Assembly: GCA_017548385.1 (NCBI GenBank)
Contig: JAFZAE010000229.1
Location: 1 to 61,493, forward strand
DNA length: 61,493 nt
DNA from: Prevotella sp.
GTDB lineage: Bacteria > Bacteroidota > Bacteroidia > Bacteroidales > Bacteroidaceae
Reading direction: 5' to 3'
The position numbers were made by a program, and so were the translations under genes. The notes below the pieces were generated by a model. The model was not told where the DNA came from, made no database searches, and saw only the letters and a list, made by a program, of their open reading frames with translations. Position 1 is the stretch's first letter. Each line of letters begins with the position of its first letter. Of this stretch, positions 17,152-25,901 are shown piece by piece.

Positions 17152-20003
17152 TTTGTTTGAATGGATTCGAACTTTAGTATTAGGCTTCCTTCGTACTTGC
17201 CTTTTGCCCAAAAAGGTTGGGCGGAGGGTCCATTCAGGTCAGTGGTGTTGACTTTATTGCGAACAGCAGGAATGGCTTGGAGAATGCTGATGCCTGTTTC
17301 TGGTAGATCGTACAGAATGTGGTCACGACCATCGCGTGGTGTATAGACACCTATATACTGGTCGTCAGGATGCATATTATTGATAAGTATCTTCCCTTCA
17401 TCGGTGCTCAGTTCCATCCATTCCACATGGGCGAAATAACCCTTGAATTCTGGATATTCAAAACTCTCACCAGGAATGGGGTCATTGTAATCTGTAGTCC
17501 AGTAGCCATAGGTCGGGCCTTGGAGACGATTTTTCCATACGCGATAGGGGCCATGCCCCACCCAACGCTTGCTACGCATTTTTTGTTCGGGATAATCAAA
17601 TGTGATGCCTATCTCATCTACCACACCTCCAAAGTCGTATAGGTAGGAAAGTCCTATCGTGCCGTCTTCATTGAATGTCCAGGTGGCTGATTGCAAACTG
17701 CCATGATCATACACTGCGGTGAGACTTTTGAGATGCCCAGAACTAGAATAGTCTTTGTCAAAATGATGAAATACTCCATAGTCATCATAAACAGTGTATT
17801 GAGTTTTTTTGTTGAAGGCATCTTTGTCGTCATGATTGTAGAACCCATCGAACGAACGGTCAGAACGACGGACAGCGATAAACCTTGGGCCATTTCCAAA
17901 GGTGATTGGTGTGTCAGATACTCGTACTTCCTGAAGCATGCCACTTATTTTCGAGAAGATGTATGTGCGCCCCTGTCCTGTCACAGAGAGAGAGGTCTCA
18001 TCTTCCACAATGCGATAGGTGTGGTTCGAACTGAGTGTGGTTGCTCGATGGTTACTTGTTTGAGGGGTGGTCCATTGGAGTATCTCCTTGCCATAAAGAT
18101 CTTCAACGGTAATTTGAAGGATAGGCAGCTTGCCGTCATCCATGATGTTAGGATAGGGAGATTGAGGAACTTTTAGTGTAACACTCTCACCTGGTTCACA
18201 ATCGAGCAGAGGTAAGTTGCCCTCTTTGTCAACTGTTATTTTCGTTCCGCCAGGCTCTGGCATACGTAAATATTTATAGCTCAGTTTACAAGTGTTGAGA
18301 TTAAGAAAATCATAGTGATTAGTTACTTGGTAAGTTTCTCCTGTTTTATTGATTTCTACAGGACTCCACACCTCTTTGATGGTATAATAACTACCTTCTT
18401 TTTCAAAATGAGGCCCCAATATGCCATCGGCCCCATTATTGCCCTGACAGTCGAGAATGCCACCTAAGTCAGTGCGCACGACAGCCTGGTCGGCAAAATC
18501 CCACAGAAATCCTCCAGCACACCTGGGATTGGCCATCATCATGTCCCAATAGTCTTTCAGACCTGCGCCATGACCACCATCGTACAGACCATGCAGAAAT
18601 TCTGTGGGCATGAAAATTTCAGGCTTTCGCATATAATCTTGCGTTTCTCCGTATGAACGGTAGTGCTTCGTCTCGAACCCGTTGCGATTGGACCATGGAT
18701 AAAGCACAACACGATGTTGTGGATCCCAACGGTCGAATTCTGGTTCCAATTCATAGTTGAAACCGCCTTCATTACCATTGCTCCAGAAAATCACTGAAGG
18801 GTGATTAACATCACGAGTTACCATCTCTTTGACCAGTTGTTGGCCAATAACGGTCTCGTGTGCCCAATGCCAGCCACTTAACTCGTTTTCCACATAAAGT
18901 CCCAATGAGTCACAGACATCTAAGAACTCCGGGTCTGCTGGATAGTGGCTTAGTCGGACGGCATTCATGTTCATGCTCTTGATGAGCAGCACATCCTCAA
19001 TGTTTTTTGATTTGCTCAATGTTCGACCACTTTCTGGACGGAAACTGTGTCGGTTAACACCCTTGAAAATGACTTTATGGCCGTTGATATATACACCGTC
19101 ATGTTCGCGAATCTCGATTGTCCGGAATCCAAATCGTTCACGATGAACATGTAATGTCTTGCCATGTTGATCTTTCAAAGTAAAGACGGCAGTATAGAGA
19201 TTGGGCGTTTCGGCCGTCCACAAAAGGGGAGTGTTCACTTGTATTTCAGCTTGTGCCCTATCACTGTCTCGGGTGGGGATGTTGGAATTAGCGATACATC
19301 GGCCTTGCGCATTGAGAATACTAACATTTACAACGCTACCCTTTATGGCACGATTGAGATAGCAAGTGGCAGTGAATTTGCCGTCCATATTGGCATCTAT
19401 GGCTACGCGGTCGATGTTTTCAGCTGGCTTCGAAATTACATAGACAGGACGTATAATACCACCGAAATTCCAATAGTCGGCGCGGCGCTCAGCCATGTTC
19501 ACCTGATTGTTCGCACTTTCTTTTGACACCTCTACTTCGAGACGATTCTTTTTGTTGCCGAAAAAGACACGATCACTCACATTTAGGGCGAAACGATAGA
19601 ATCCACCTTGATGGCTTCCTCCTTTACGACCGTTGATGGTCACTTGGGCGTCAGTCATCGCTGCCTCAAATACCAGTTGTATCTGTCGCCCTTGCCATGA
19701 TTTGGGGAGAGTGAACTCATATTTATAAAGACCTTTTTCATCAGCAATTCCCTCGGGTGTGCGATTGCCATAGAAACGCACGCCATACTGGTAGGTGCCG
19801 AAACCTTGAAGTTCCCAGCATGAAGGTACACCGATTTTGGTCCATTTTCCAGAATTACGGCCTCCAGTGCAGAAAAAGTCCCATTCTACCATGTCGTCGC
19901 AACCATGGCCAGACAAATATTGCCTTTCGGTCTCAACGGATTGTTGGGCCAAGGAAACTGTCCAACTGGCCAACAACATCAGGAGCGTAATATGTTTTCT
20001 CAT
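17148..20003 (-). CDS. GH2 beta-galactosidase-type enzyme
   Basis: 951 residues from the ATG at 20003, which starts a signal peptide (MRKHITLLMLLASWTVSLAQ); the open frame runs 7 codons further but those are not signal-like. Domain order: sugar-binding jelly roll (about 50-190, GVPSCWELQGFGTYQYG), Ig-like domain (about 195-295), TIM barrel (about 296-600, FKGVNRHSFRPESGR; acid/base Glu412 in SNGNEGG; nucleophile expected in PTEFLHG), and a long C-terminus ending in a beta-galactosidase small-chain-like domain. Beta-galactosidase acting on galactan side chains of RG-I fits the neighbours; beta-glucuronidase or alpha-arabinosidase activity is also known in GH2. First gene of the GH2-GH106 operon. 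Confidence 0.9.
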   Translation of the reverse strand: MRKHITLLMLLASWTVSLAQQSVETERQYLSGHGCDDMVEWDFFCTGGRNSGKWTKIGVPSCWELQGFGTYQYGVRFYGNRTPEGIADEKGLYKYEFTLPKSWQGRQIQLVFEAAMTDAQVTINGRKGGSHQGGFYRFALNVSDRVFFGNKKNRLEVEVSKESANNQVNMAERRADYWNFGGIIRPVYVISKPAENIDRVAIDANMDGKFTATCYLNRAIKGSVVNVSILNAQGRCIANSNIPTRDSDRAQAEIQVNTPLLWTAETPNLYTAVFTLKDQHGKTLHVHRERFGFRTIEIREHDGVYINGHKVIFKGVNRHSFRPESGRTLSKSKNIEDVLLIKSMNMNAVRLSHYPADPEFLDVCDSLGLYVENELSGWHWAHETVIGQQLVKEMVTRDVNHPSVIFWSNGNEGGFNYELEPEFDRWDPQHRVVLYPWSNRNGFETKHYRSYGETQDYMRKPEIFMPTEFLHGLYDGGHGAGLKDYWDMMMANPRCAGGFLWDFADQAVVRTDLGGILDCQGNNGADGILGPHFEKEGSYYTIKEVWSPVEINKTGETYQVTNHYDFLNLNTCKLSYKYLRMPEPGGTKITVDKEGNLPLLDCEPGESVTLKVPQSPYPNIMDDGKLPILQITVEDLYGKEILQWTTPQTSNHRATTLSSNHTYRIVEDETSLSVTGQGRTYIFSKISGMLQEVRVSDTPITFGNGPRFIAVRRSDRSFDGFYNHDDKDAFNKKTQYTVYDDYGVFHHFDKDYSSSGHLKSLTAVYDHGSLQSATWTFNEDGTIGLSYLYDFGGVVDEIGITFDYPEQKMRSKRWVGHGPYRVWKNRLQGPTYGYWTTDYNDPIPGESFEYPEFKGYFAHVEWMELSTDEGKILINNMHPDDQYIGVYTPRDGRDHILYDLPETGISILQAIPAVRNKVNTTDLNGPSAQPFWAKGKYEGSLILKFESIQTK

Positions 20004-20021
20004 CTTTTTATCATATTTTAG

Positions 20022-20029
20022 CAAAAATA
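20022..20029 (-). promoter_or_regulatory. -7 box candidate for the GH2-GH106 operon
   Basis: Minus-strand TATTTTTG, 19 bases before the GH2 ATG. A second identical box lies at 20087-20094 on the same strand; which one is used cannot be told. Confidence 0.5.
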
Positions 20030-20139
20030 CTGCAAATCGAGTGCAATCAAGCTTGCTTGTTTTGCCGAGATGTAGCGTATTTTCTGCAAAAATAGATAAA
20101 AAAAATATCTTTTCAATATGATTATGTAGAAAAACTTGT

Positions 20140-20147
20140 TAATTTTG
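20140..20147 (+). promoter_or_regulatory. -7 box of the GH43 gene
   Basis: TAATTTTG, a full -7 match 48 bases before the GH43 ATG, in the gap shared with the divergent GH2 operon. Confidence 0.55.
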
Positions 20148-20195
20148 CCAAGGCATATGTGACGAGCATAATCTAACTTATAAACAAACAATCTA

Positions 20196-21332
20196 ATGAA
20201 AAGAAAAATTACCGTATTATTATTATTGATAATAGCCAATGCCTTGGTGTATGCACAAGGTACATTTTACCCAGGACAAATATGGAAGGACAATAGAGGA
20301 GTCCATATTAATGCGCATGGAGGAGGCGTGATGGAACATGAAGGAACCTACTACTGGTTTGGTGAACATAAGGCTGACACCACCAGTTCGGCATACGTGG
20401 GGGTGACATGTTATTCTTCAAAAAATCTTACCGATTGGAAATATGAGGGGGTTGCTTTACCTGTAGTTGATGAGAAAGGACATGATTTGGAAAAAGGTTG
20501 TGTACTGGAACGTCCAAAAGTAGTATATTGTACTAATAGTGGGAAGTTCGTCATGTGGTTTCATCTTGAACTTAAAAACCGTGGCTACAATGAAGCCCGT
20601 TATGGCGTAGCAATCAGCGAAACACCCTTTGGCCCCTACCACTTCCTGAGGTCAGGGCGTGTGAACCCTGGGCTTTATCCATTGGAGATGTCAAAGGATG
20701 ATATACAAAACCTGGATACACTTAAAGAGCAGAACTACCGTGAATGGTGGACTCCTGAATGGATGAAAGCTGTCAGACAAGGACTGTTTGTGAAACGAGA
20801 CAGAGTGGCTCATCAAAGTGGTAGAGACTATTACGGTCCGGGCCAGATGGCACGTGACCAAACTATCTATGTAGATACAGATGGAAGGGCATACCATATC
20901 TATTCTTCAGAAGATAATATGACAATTCATATTGCCGAACTTACGGATGACTATACGAGACATACCGGACGATATACACGTATGGCACCAGGAGGAATGA
21001 ATGAGGCGCCTGCTGTGTTTCGACATGATAATACTTATTGGATGATTACCAGTGGTTGTACGGGATGGGAACCTAATGAGGCGAGGATGTTCTCTGCACC
21101 AAGCATTTGGGGGCCATGGACACAACATCCCAATCCATGTGTTGGTCCAAAGGCGGAAAAAACATTTGGTGGACAGAGCACATATGTGTTAAAAGTAGGC
21201 GACCGTTATATCTTCATGGGAGATATTTGGAGACCACGGCATCCCAGTGATGCACGCTATATCTGGTTGCCTATTAACTTTATCAATGGAGTACCTGTCA
21301 TCAAATGGGAAGACCAGTGGAGACTTGAATAG
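20196..21332 (+). CDS. GH43-family glycosidase (galactosidase-like subfamily)
   Basis: 378 residues with signal peptide (MKRKITVLLLLIIANALVYAQ). Five-bladed propeller features: NRGVHINAHGGGVMEHEGTY (opening blade), YYWFGEHK, CYSSKNLTDWKYEGVAL, the LERPKVVY segment holding the acidic residue of the second motif, and APGGMNEAPAVFRHDNTYWMITS, where the general acid Glu lies. The INAHGGG opening with LERPK is typical of GH43 subfamilies that act on galactose linkages such as exo-beta-1,3-galactanases and galactofuranosidases; exact specificity is not resolved. It diverges from the GH2-GH106 operon, consistent with a shared side-chain-trimming role. Confidence 0.87.
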   Translation: MKRKITVLLLLIIANALVYAQGTFYPGQIWKDNRGVHINAHGGGVMEHEGTYYWFGEHKADTTSSAYVGVTCYSSKNLTDWKYEGVALPVVDEKGHDLEKGCVLERPKVVYCTNSGKFVMWFHLELKNRGYNEARYGVAISETPFGPYHFLRSGRVNPGLYPLEMSKDDIQNLDTLKEQNYREWWTPEWMKAVRQGLFVKRDRVAHQSGRDYYGPGQMARDQTIYVDTDGRAYHIYSSEDNMTIHIAELTDDYTRHTGRYTRMAPGGMNEAPAVFRHDNTYWMITSGCTGWEPNEARMFSAPSIWGPWTQHPNPCVGPKAEKTFGGQSTYVLKVGDRYIFMGDIWRPRHPSDARYIWLPINFINGVPVIKWEDQWRLE

Positions 21333-21410
21333 TAGTTTCATGTTTTTATGGGATGAGATTTGAGGATTTAAAAGAAAAATGAGGGATTTGCTATTTACTT
21401 GAACTTAAGA

Positions 21411-21430
21411 ACTCATAAACTCAAAACTCC
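21411..21430. repeat. ACTCATAA-type 8-bp repeat
   Basis: ACTCATAA, ACTCAAA, ACTCC follow each other, matching the array at 6810-6857. Confidence 0.6.
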
Positions 21431-21464
21431 TAAATTCAAATAATTGTGAAAAATTATGCAATAG

Positions 21465-21496
21465 TTTGCCCATTCTATTTTTTTTGCGTAATTTCG
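21465..21496 (+). promoter_or_regulatory. Promoter of the GHL10 lipoprotein gene
   Basis: TTTG (21465-21468), 20 bases, TAATTTCG (21489-21496); one base off the -7 consensus. The leader to the ATG is about 100 bases and contains the GTCAACTC repeats. Confidence 0.6.
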
Positions 21497-21552
21497 CAAC
21501 CAATTCATTCCTCTGACAGTAACAAGGTTCATCCATTACGGACCATAAGTTT

Positions 21553-21584
21553 GTTAACTCGTCAACTCGTGTACTTGTCAACTA
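21553..21584. repeat. 8-bp tandem repeat GTCAACTC (four copies)
   Basis: GTTAACTC, GTCAACTC, GTGTACTT, GTCAACTA lie head to tail in the leader of the GHL10 lipoprotein gene. The unit is near the complement of the TAGACGAG array at 2121-2159. Confidence 0.7.
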
Positions 21585-21604
21585 TAAAGAATAATTGATT
21601 GAAA

Positions 21605-23122
21605 ATGGAAAAAACAAAACTGCTGTGGCTTTTTGTAATTGTTGCAGTTTTCACATCGTGTGCATCCTCTAATTCAGTAGAGTCCCTTTCGTCAAATAGC
21701 AAGAGGGAATTTCGTGGCGCATGGATTCAATGTGTCAATGGCCAGTTTGTTGGTATGACCACAGAACAGATGCAAAAAACGCTTACATTCCAACTTGATG
21801 AACTAAAAAAAGATGGTGTCAATGCCATTATCTTTCAAGTGAGACCCGAATGTGACGCACTCTATAAAAGCGACATCGAACCATGGAGCCGTTTCCTTAC
21901 ATCAAGGCAGGGGGCTGCTCCAGCACCCTATTGGGATCCACTGCAGTGGATGATTACTCAATGTCATAGCCGTGGTATGGAACTTCACGCATGGATTAAC
22001 CCCTATCGGGCGAGAACAAAAACCACCAAGGATCTTGCTCCAAACCATATCGCTGTCAGACATCCTGATTGGGTCTTCTCATATGATGGTTTGCTCATTC
22101 TCAATCCTGGTATACCAGAAGCACGTGACTATGTGTGTGCTGTGGTCGATGATATTGTAAGCCGGTATGATATTGACGGTTTACATATTGATGATTATTT
22201 CTATCCTTATCCTGCGGCAGGACAGAAAATCAATGATGAAAAAACTTTTGCTGAACATAGAAATGGGTTTAGCAATATCAATGACTGGCGACGCGACAAT
22301 GTGAGCGTCTTCGTACAGCAATTGTCGAAAACCATCCATAAACGTAAACCATGGGTGAAATTCGGCGTTTCACCATTTGGCATCTATCGCAATAAGACAA
22401 GTGCACCCAATGGAAGTGATACCCATGGAACACAAAATTTTGATGATCTCTATGCTGATGTCCTTCTTTGGGTAAATAATGGATGGATAGATTATTGTGT
22501 ACCACAACTCTATTGGGAAATTGGCAACAAAGCTGCAGACTATAAGACCCTGATTACATGGTGGAATAGTCATGCTGCAAACAGACCACTATATATAGGT
22601 GAGGACATTGAAAGAACTGCAAAATACCCTGACCTCGACAATGCCAATATTAATCAGATGAGGGCGAAATATAAACTTCATGCTCAGATGCCCAATGTTC
22701 AAGGTACAGTATTGTGGTATGCCAAGGCTGCCGTGGACAATATTGGAAACTATGGTACAAATCTCAGACAGGTGTATTGGAAATTCCCTGCACTACAACC
22801 AACAATGCCATTTATTGATGATGAGGCACCCAAGAAACCACAAAAGGTAAAAGTACTTAAAATGGACAATGATCACGTACTCTTCTGGACTGCTCCGAAA
22901 GGGAAGGGATGGACTGATGAGGCTTGTAAATATGTCATCTATCGCTTTAATGAGAAGGAGAAAGTAAATCTTGCAGACCCATCCAAAATCGTTACCATCA
23001 CACAGCAGACATTTCTAAAACTACCCTATAAAGACGGGAAAACGCGCTTCGTATATGTCATTACAGCACTTGACCGAATGAATAACGAAAGCGCGGGAGT
23101 GGTAAAGAAGGTGAAATTGTAA
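21605..23122 (+). CDS. GHL10-family lipoprotein, DigH/YddW-like glycan hydrolase
   Basis: 505 residues from the ATG at 21605; a TTG two codons earlier is the only alternative. A lipoprotein signal ends in FTSC (Cys about 19). The glycosyl-hydrolase-like 10 domain (about 35-360) is clear: FRGAWIQCVNG, GVNAIIFQVRPECDALYKS, SRGMELHAWINPYRAR, DIDGLHIDDYFYP and WVKFGVSPFGIYRN. A fibronectin-like domain forms the C-terminus (about 400-505). The best studied relative, E. coli DigH, cleaves peptidoglycan glycan strands lacking stem peptides, so cell-wall turnover is as likely as plant-glycan degradation. A paralogue is at 26474-28126. It abuts the convergent gene at 23123. Confidence 0.85.
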   Translation: MEKTKLLWLFVIVAVFTSCASSNSVESLSSNSKREFRGAWIQCVNGQFVGMTTEQMQKTLTFQLDELKKDGVNAIIFQVRPECDALYKSDIEPWSRFLTSRQGAAPAPYWDPLQWMITQCHSRGMELHAWINPYRARTKTTKDLAPNHIAVRHPDWVFSYDGLLILNPGIPEARDYVCAVVDDIVSRYDIDGLHIDDYFYPYPAAGQKINDEKTFAEHRNGFSNINDWRRDNVSVFVQQLSKTIHKRKPWVKFGVSPFGIYRNKTSAPNGSDTHGTQNFDDLYADVLLWVNNGWIDYCVPQLYWEIGNKAADYKTLITWWNSHAANRPLYIGEDIERTAKYPDLDNANINQMRAKYKLHAQMPNVQGTVLWYAKAAVDNIGNYGTNLRQVYWKFPALQPTMPFIDDEAPKKPQKVKVLKMDNDHVLFWTAPKGKGWTDEACKYVIYRFNEKEKVNLADPSKIVTITQQTFLKLPYKDGKTRFVYVITALDRMNNESAGVVKKVKL

Positions 23123-23569
23123 TTATTCCACATCCTTCATCAGTTCAGAGAAGAATGAGTCGAGGTCTTTGTCAAGCCCCTCCATTAACTCACCGTTGAT
23201 GATAATGGTGTCGTCATCGGCTACATACAGTTCAGCTACATTCTCTTTCTCGTCATCCTCAAGCACAAAACTATAGGGTTTCATGATACCGAGATTGTCG
23301 ACAGTTTTGCTCATCTTCTTGATTACTTGTTGAAGAATTTGAGTAATATCTGCATAGAAATCGTCATCTTTGTTATCTATCCATTCTTCAATAACACAAC
23401 GGGTTATCTCTTCGTCGTCATCGTCATAGGCGAGAATCTCACCACTCTCCTGAACCACACGAAGATGAATGTCTGTGAGGATACTGGAATCCTCGCTAAA
23501 AGGGAATTTCTGCGAAATCTTCCTGATGGCTCGCTCAATTTGCTGTACTGTCTGTTCAGATGCTTTCAT
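23123..23569 (-). CDS. Conserved hypothetical acidic protein
   Basis: 148 residues with no signal peptide or membrane segment. Strongly acidic: runs such as AYDDDDEEIT (about 47-56), DNKDDDFYAD and the C-terminal DKDLDSFFSELMKDVE. Predicted mostly helical at both ends with a beta core (SILTDIHLRVVQESGEIL, ELYVADDDTIIING). I do not recognise a named family. It is separated by about 120 bases from the DnaQ-like exonuclease gene upstream on the same strand and ends exactly where the GHL10 lipoprotein gene ends. Its length, clean ATG and codon use support a real gene. Confidence 0.7.
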   Translation of the reverse strand: MKASEQTVQQIERAIRKISQKFPFSEDSSILTDIHLRVVQESGEILAYDDDDEEITRCVIEEWIDNKDDDFYADITQILQQVIKKMSKTVDNLGIMKPYSFVLEDDEKENVAELYVADDDTIIINGELMEGLDKDLDSFFSELMKDVE

Positions 23570-23693
23570 GATGCAAATATTAAATAATTGTATATCTCAA
23601 TCTCATATTTTATATCTCGTGCAAACCTAATGCAATGAAGTATGCTTCAATTACTGAGGTGCAGCAGACATTTTTCAGGTTTTCTGATAAATC

Positions 23694-24545
23694 TCACATA
23701 CTAAACTCTCGCAGCCTGATTCGGGTGAGTGTCTGTTTCGTGTTGTAGGTAAAGTCACCGTTAAGTATCCAACTGTAGTAGCCAGGGTCACGGCGAAGGA
23801 CTTCTTTCACCGCCATTCCCTTATATTTCCCAAAATTAAATACTTCTTGCTTGACCACATTGCCATCAGCATCTTTTACCTCTTTCCCTTTCTCGTCGGT
23901 AACTGGTTTCCAGACTATTCTACCAGCGAAATCAACATTGTCGTTTGTTTTCGAGAATTCGGCAAGTTTATTCATGTCGTTGGGTAACTGGCGGTCCTTT
24001 TCCATCTGTCGCTCGCTACTGTACATGTCCAACTGTCCTTTCAGCACACGGTACGTGGCTTCAGTGTCGTTCTCTGCTCGATGAGGAGGAAAGTCTTCAT
24101 TCATCTTACGTCCGCAATAGAATTTGTAGGCTGCTTCAAGATTCCGTCTCTCCATTTTGTGGAAAATCGTCTGCACGTCAATCAGCAAATGCTTAGAGAA
24201 ATCGAAATCTGTGCCAGCTTTCAGAAACTCCTCGGCAAGCATGGGTATGTCAAAATGATTGGAATTAAAACCGGCAAAGTCACATCCCTTAAATTCATCT
24301 AATAGATGAGGAGCAAGCATCTTGAACGAAGGCTTATCCTTCACGTCGTCGTTAGAGATAGAAGTGATAGCTGTCACCTCTGGGGGAATGGGGATGCCAG
24401 GATTAATGAGATAATTTCGACGTGTCTCACTGCCATCAGGGCAGATTTTGATATAGGCTATCTGGATGATACGGTCACGCACTAAATCAAGCCCCGTGGT
24501 CTCCAAGTCGAAAATCACCAGGGGCCTTTGAAGTTGTAATTCCAT
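23694..24545 (-). CDS. DnaQ-like 3'-5' exonuclease (DNA polymerase III epsilon-type)
   Basis: 283 residues. DEDDh motifs: ExoI VIFDLETTGLD (Asp13, Glu15), ExoII GFNSNHFDIPML, and ExoIII HRAENDTEATYRVL with the His of the h subtype. A C-terminal extension (about 225-283) with VFNFGKYKGMAVKEVL and GYYSWIL matches the DUF3820-type tail found on such exonucleases. Likely role: proofreading or repair nuclease. It lies 35 bases after dnaN on the same strand, so the clamp and the nuclease are probably co-transcribed; whether it is the true replicase proofreader or a repair enzyme cannot be decided, as many Bacteroidota carry proofreading inside DnaE/PolC-type subunits or separate genes. Confidence 0.9.
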   Translation of the reverse strand: MELQLQRPLVIFDLETTGLDLVRDRIIQIAYIKICPDGSETRRNYLINPGIPIPPEVTAITSISNDDVKDKPSFKMLAPHLLDEFKGCDFAGFNSNHFDIPMLAEEFLKAGTDFDFSKHLLIDVQTIFHKMERRNLEAAYKFYCGRKMNEDFPPHRAENDTEATYRVLKGQLDMYSSERQMEKDRQLPNDMNKLAEFSKTNDNVDFAGRIVWKPVTDEKGKEVKDADGNVVKQEVFNFGKYKGMAVKEVLRRDPGYYSWILNGDFTYNTKQTLTRIRLREFSM

Positions 24546-24580
24546 TGAAATGTGGAGAAATACGAAGTTGAAAACAGCAA

Positions 24581-25705
24581 TTAGTCGTTCAGAAGCATGG
24601 GCATGACAAGCATCAGCACCTCTTCATTCTCAGGATGCTTCGATGGGAATACCACACCGGCACGGCTAGGATCAGCAAGTTCGATTACAACCTCGTCACT
24701 ATCGAGATTGTTGAGAATCTCGGTCATGCTAGACCCCTTGAATCCTATCTGCATTGGCACTCCTTCATATTCGCAGACCATACTCTCGCGGGCACTGGTG
24801 GCGAAATCGATATCCTCAGAAGATAACTCTAGTTTGCCCATTTCCACTTTGAAACGAACCAATTGGCTGCTTTCACTGGCGAATGGCATCACACGGCGAA
24901 GTGCACTCATGAGCATCTTGCGCTCCACACGGAGTTGATTGGGGTTATTCTGAGGAATGACAGAGTTGTAGTTAGGATAGCGACCTTCTATCAGACGGCA
25001 GGTAAGTTTGCCTTCGGTGAAACTAATCACCGCACTACGGCTGTCAAATTGTATCACAACGTCGCCGCTCTCTTTGTTGAGGATGTTCTTGAGAAGAGTG
25101 GCTGGCTTCTTAGGCAAAATGAAAGAAGTAGGCGTTTCTGCCTTCACTGTATAATTGCGGTTGCGGACGAGCTTACTGCCGTCGCTGGCTACAATAGCCA
25201 AGTATTCGGGAGTGATGTCGAAATAGATACCGTTCATCACAGGGCGCAGTTCCTCGGAGGCTGTAGCGAAAAGTGTACGGCTGATATTATTTAATAGCAC
25301 GCCGGCATCCATTGTAATGGTAGTCACCTCAGTAGGAGCAAATTGAATGCGGGGGTACTCTTCGGCATTTTGCGTGGTAAAATTGTACATACCATTTTGA
25401 TACAGCACACATATCGTGTTGTTCTCCACATCTACCTCAAAGGTCAGGGGCTGCTCGGGCAATTCTCTCACAGCGCCGAGGATTTTCTGAGAGGAAACTG
25501 CAAAAACACCGTTCCCGTCAGACTCATCAAGTTGGTTGATGGCTTTCAGTACGTTTTCGCTGTCAGAAGCGGTGATTGTCAACTGACCATCTTGTATTTC
25601 GAAAAGGAAACATTCCAGGATGGGCATGGAATTCTTGTTGGAAATAACCTTCGACAAGTTGCCGAGGTTGTTACTCAGTGCGGAACTGGATAGTGAAAAT
25701 CTCAT
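24581..25705 (-). CDS. dnaN: DNA polymerase III beta subunit (sliding clamp)
   Basis: 374 residues, the normal clamp length. Three repeated beta-clamp domains are recognisable: MRFSLSSSALSNNLGNLSKVI with NSMPILECFLFE (domain 1), ISRTLFATASEELRPVMNGIYFD (domain 2) and MRRVMPF-type ALRRVMPFASESS ... MLVMPMLLND (domain 3). The C-terminal MPMLLND is the usual end forming part of the peptide-binding pocket. It dimerises to a ring that tethers polymerase to DNA. Upstream lies a full promoter and a hairpin in the leader; downstream the DnaQ-like nuclease. The divergent neighbour is the DUF3127 protein. Confidence 0.96.
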   Translation of the reverse strand: MRFSLSSSALSNNLGNLSKVISNKNSMPILECFLFEIQDGQLTITASDSENVLKAINQLDESDGNGVFAVSSQKILGAVRELPEQPLTFEVDVENNTICVLYQNGMYNFTTQNAEEYPRIQFAPTEVTTITMDAGVLLNNISRTLFATASEELRPVMNGIYFDITPEYLAIVASDGSKLVRNRNYTVKAETPTSFILPKKPATLLKNILNKESGDVVIQFDSRSAVISFTEGKLTCRLIEGRYPNYNSVIPQNNPNQLRVERKMLMSALRRVMPFASESSQLVRFKVEMGKLELSSEDIDFATSARESMVCEYEGVPMQIGFKGSSMTEILNNLDSDEVVIELADPSRAGVVFPSKHPENEEVLMLVMPMLLND

Positions 25706-25750
25706 GGGTATCTCAATTTTTAGTTAATATTCTGCATAGTTGAAATGAGC

Positions 25751-25766
25751 CGTGTGTCACCACACG
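25751..25766. promoter_or_regulatory. Hairpin in the dnaN leader
   Basis: CGTGTG, loop TCAC, CACACG: a 6-bp perfect stem about 15-30 bases after the -7 box of dnaN, hence within the presumed 5' untranslated region. Confidence 0.4.
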
Positions 25767-25779
25767 TCACAATTGACTA

Positions 25780-25811
25780 CAAAAATACAAAAATACATTG
25801 GAGTTGACAAA
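25780..25811 (-). promoter_or_regulatory. dnaN promoter with duplicated -7 box
   Basis: Minus strand: TTTG (25811-25808), 20 bases, TATTTTTG (25787-25780). A second TATTTTTG lies immediately upstream (25795-25788), so two overlapping start sites are possible. Confidence 0.65.
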
Positions 25812-25826
25812 AAATACATGAAAAAG

Positions 25827-25858
25827 TTTTAGTAATACCAACATTTTTTGTAATTTCG
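25827..25858 (+). promoter_or_regulatory. Promoter of the DUF3127 gene
   Basis: TTTT (25827-25830), 20 bases, TAATTTCG (25851-25858), the same variant -7 box as before the GHL10 lipoprotein. 43 bases to the ATG. Confidence 0.5.
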
Positions 25859-25901
25859 CCAACGATTTCAGCTTTTGACAGACTAATTAATAATATATAT
25901 T

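Noticed and set aside
586-21332. A canonical SusC/SusD polysaccharide utilisation locus
   Set aside because: No TonB-dependent SusC-like or SusD-like gene, and no hybrid two-component regulator, is present in the window.
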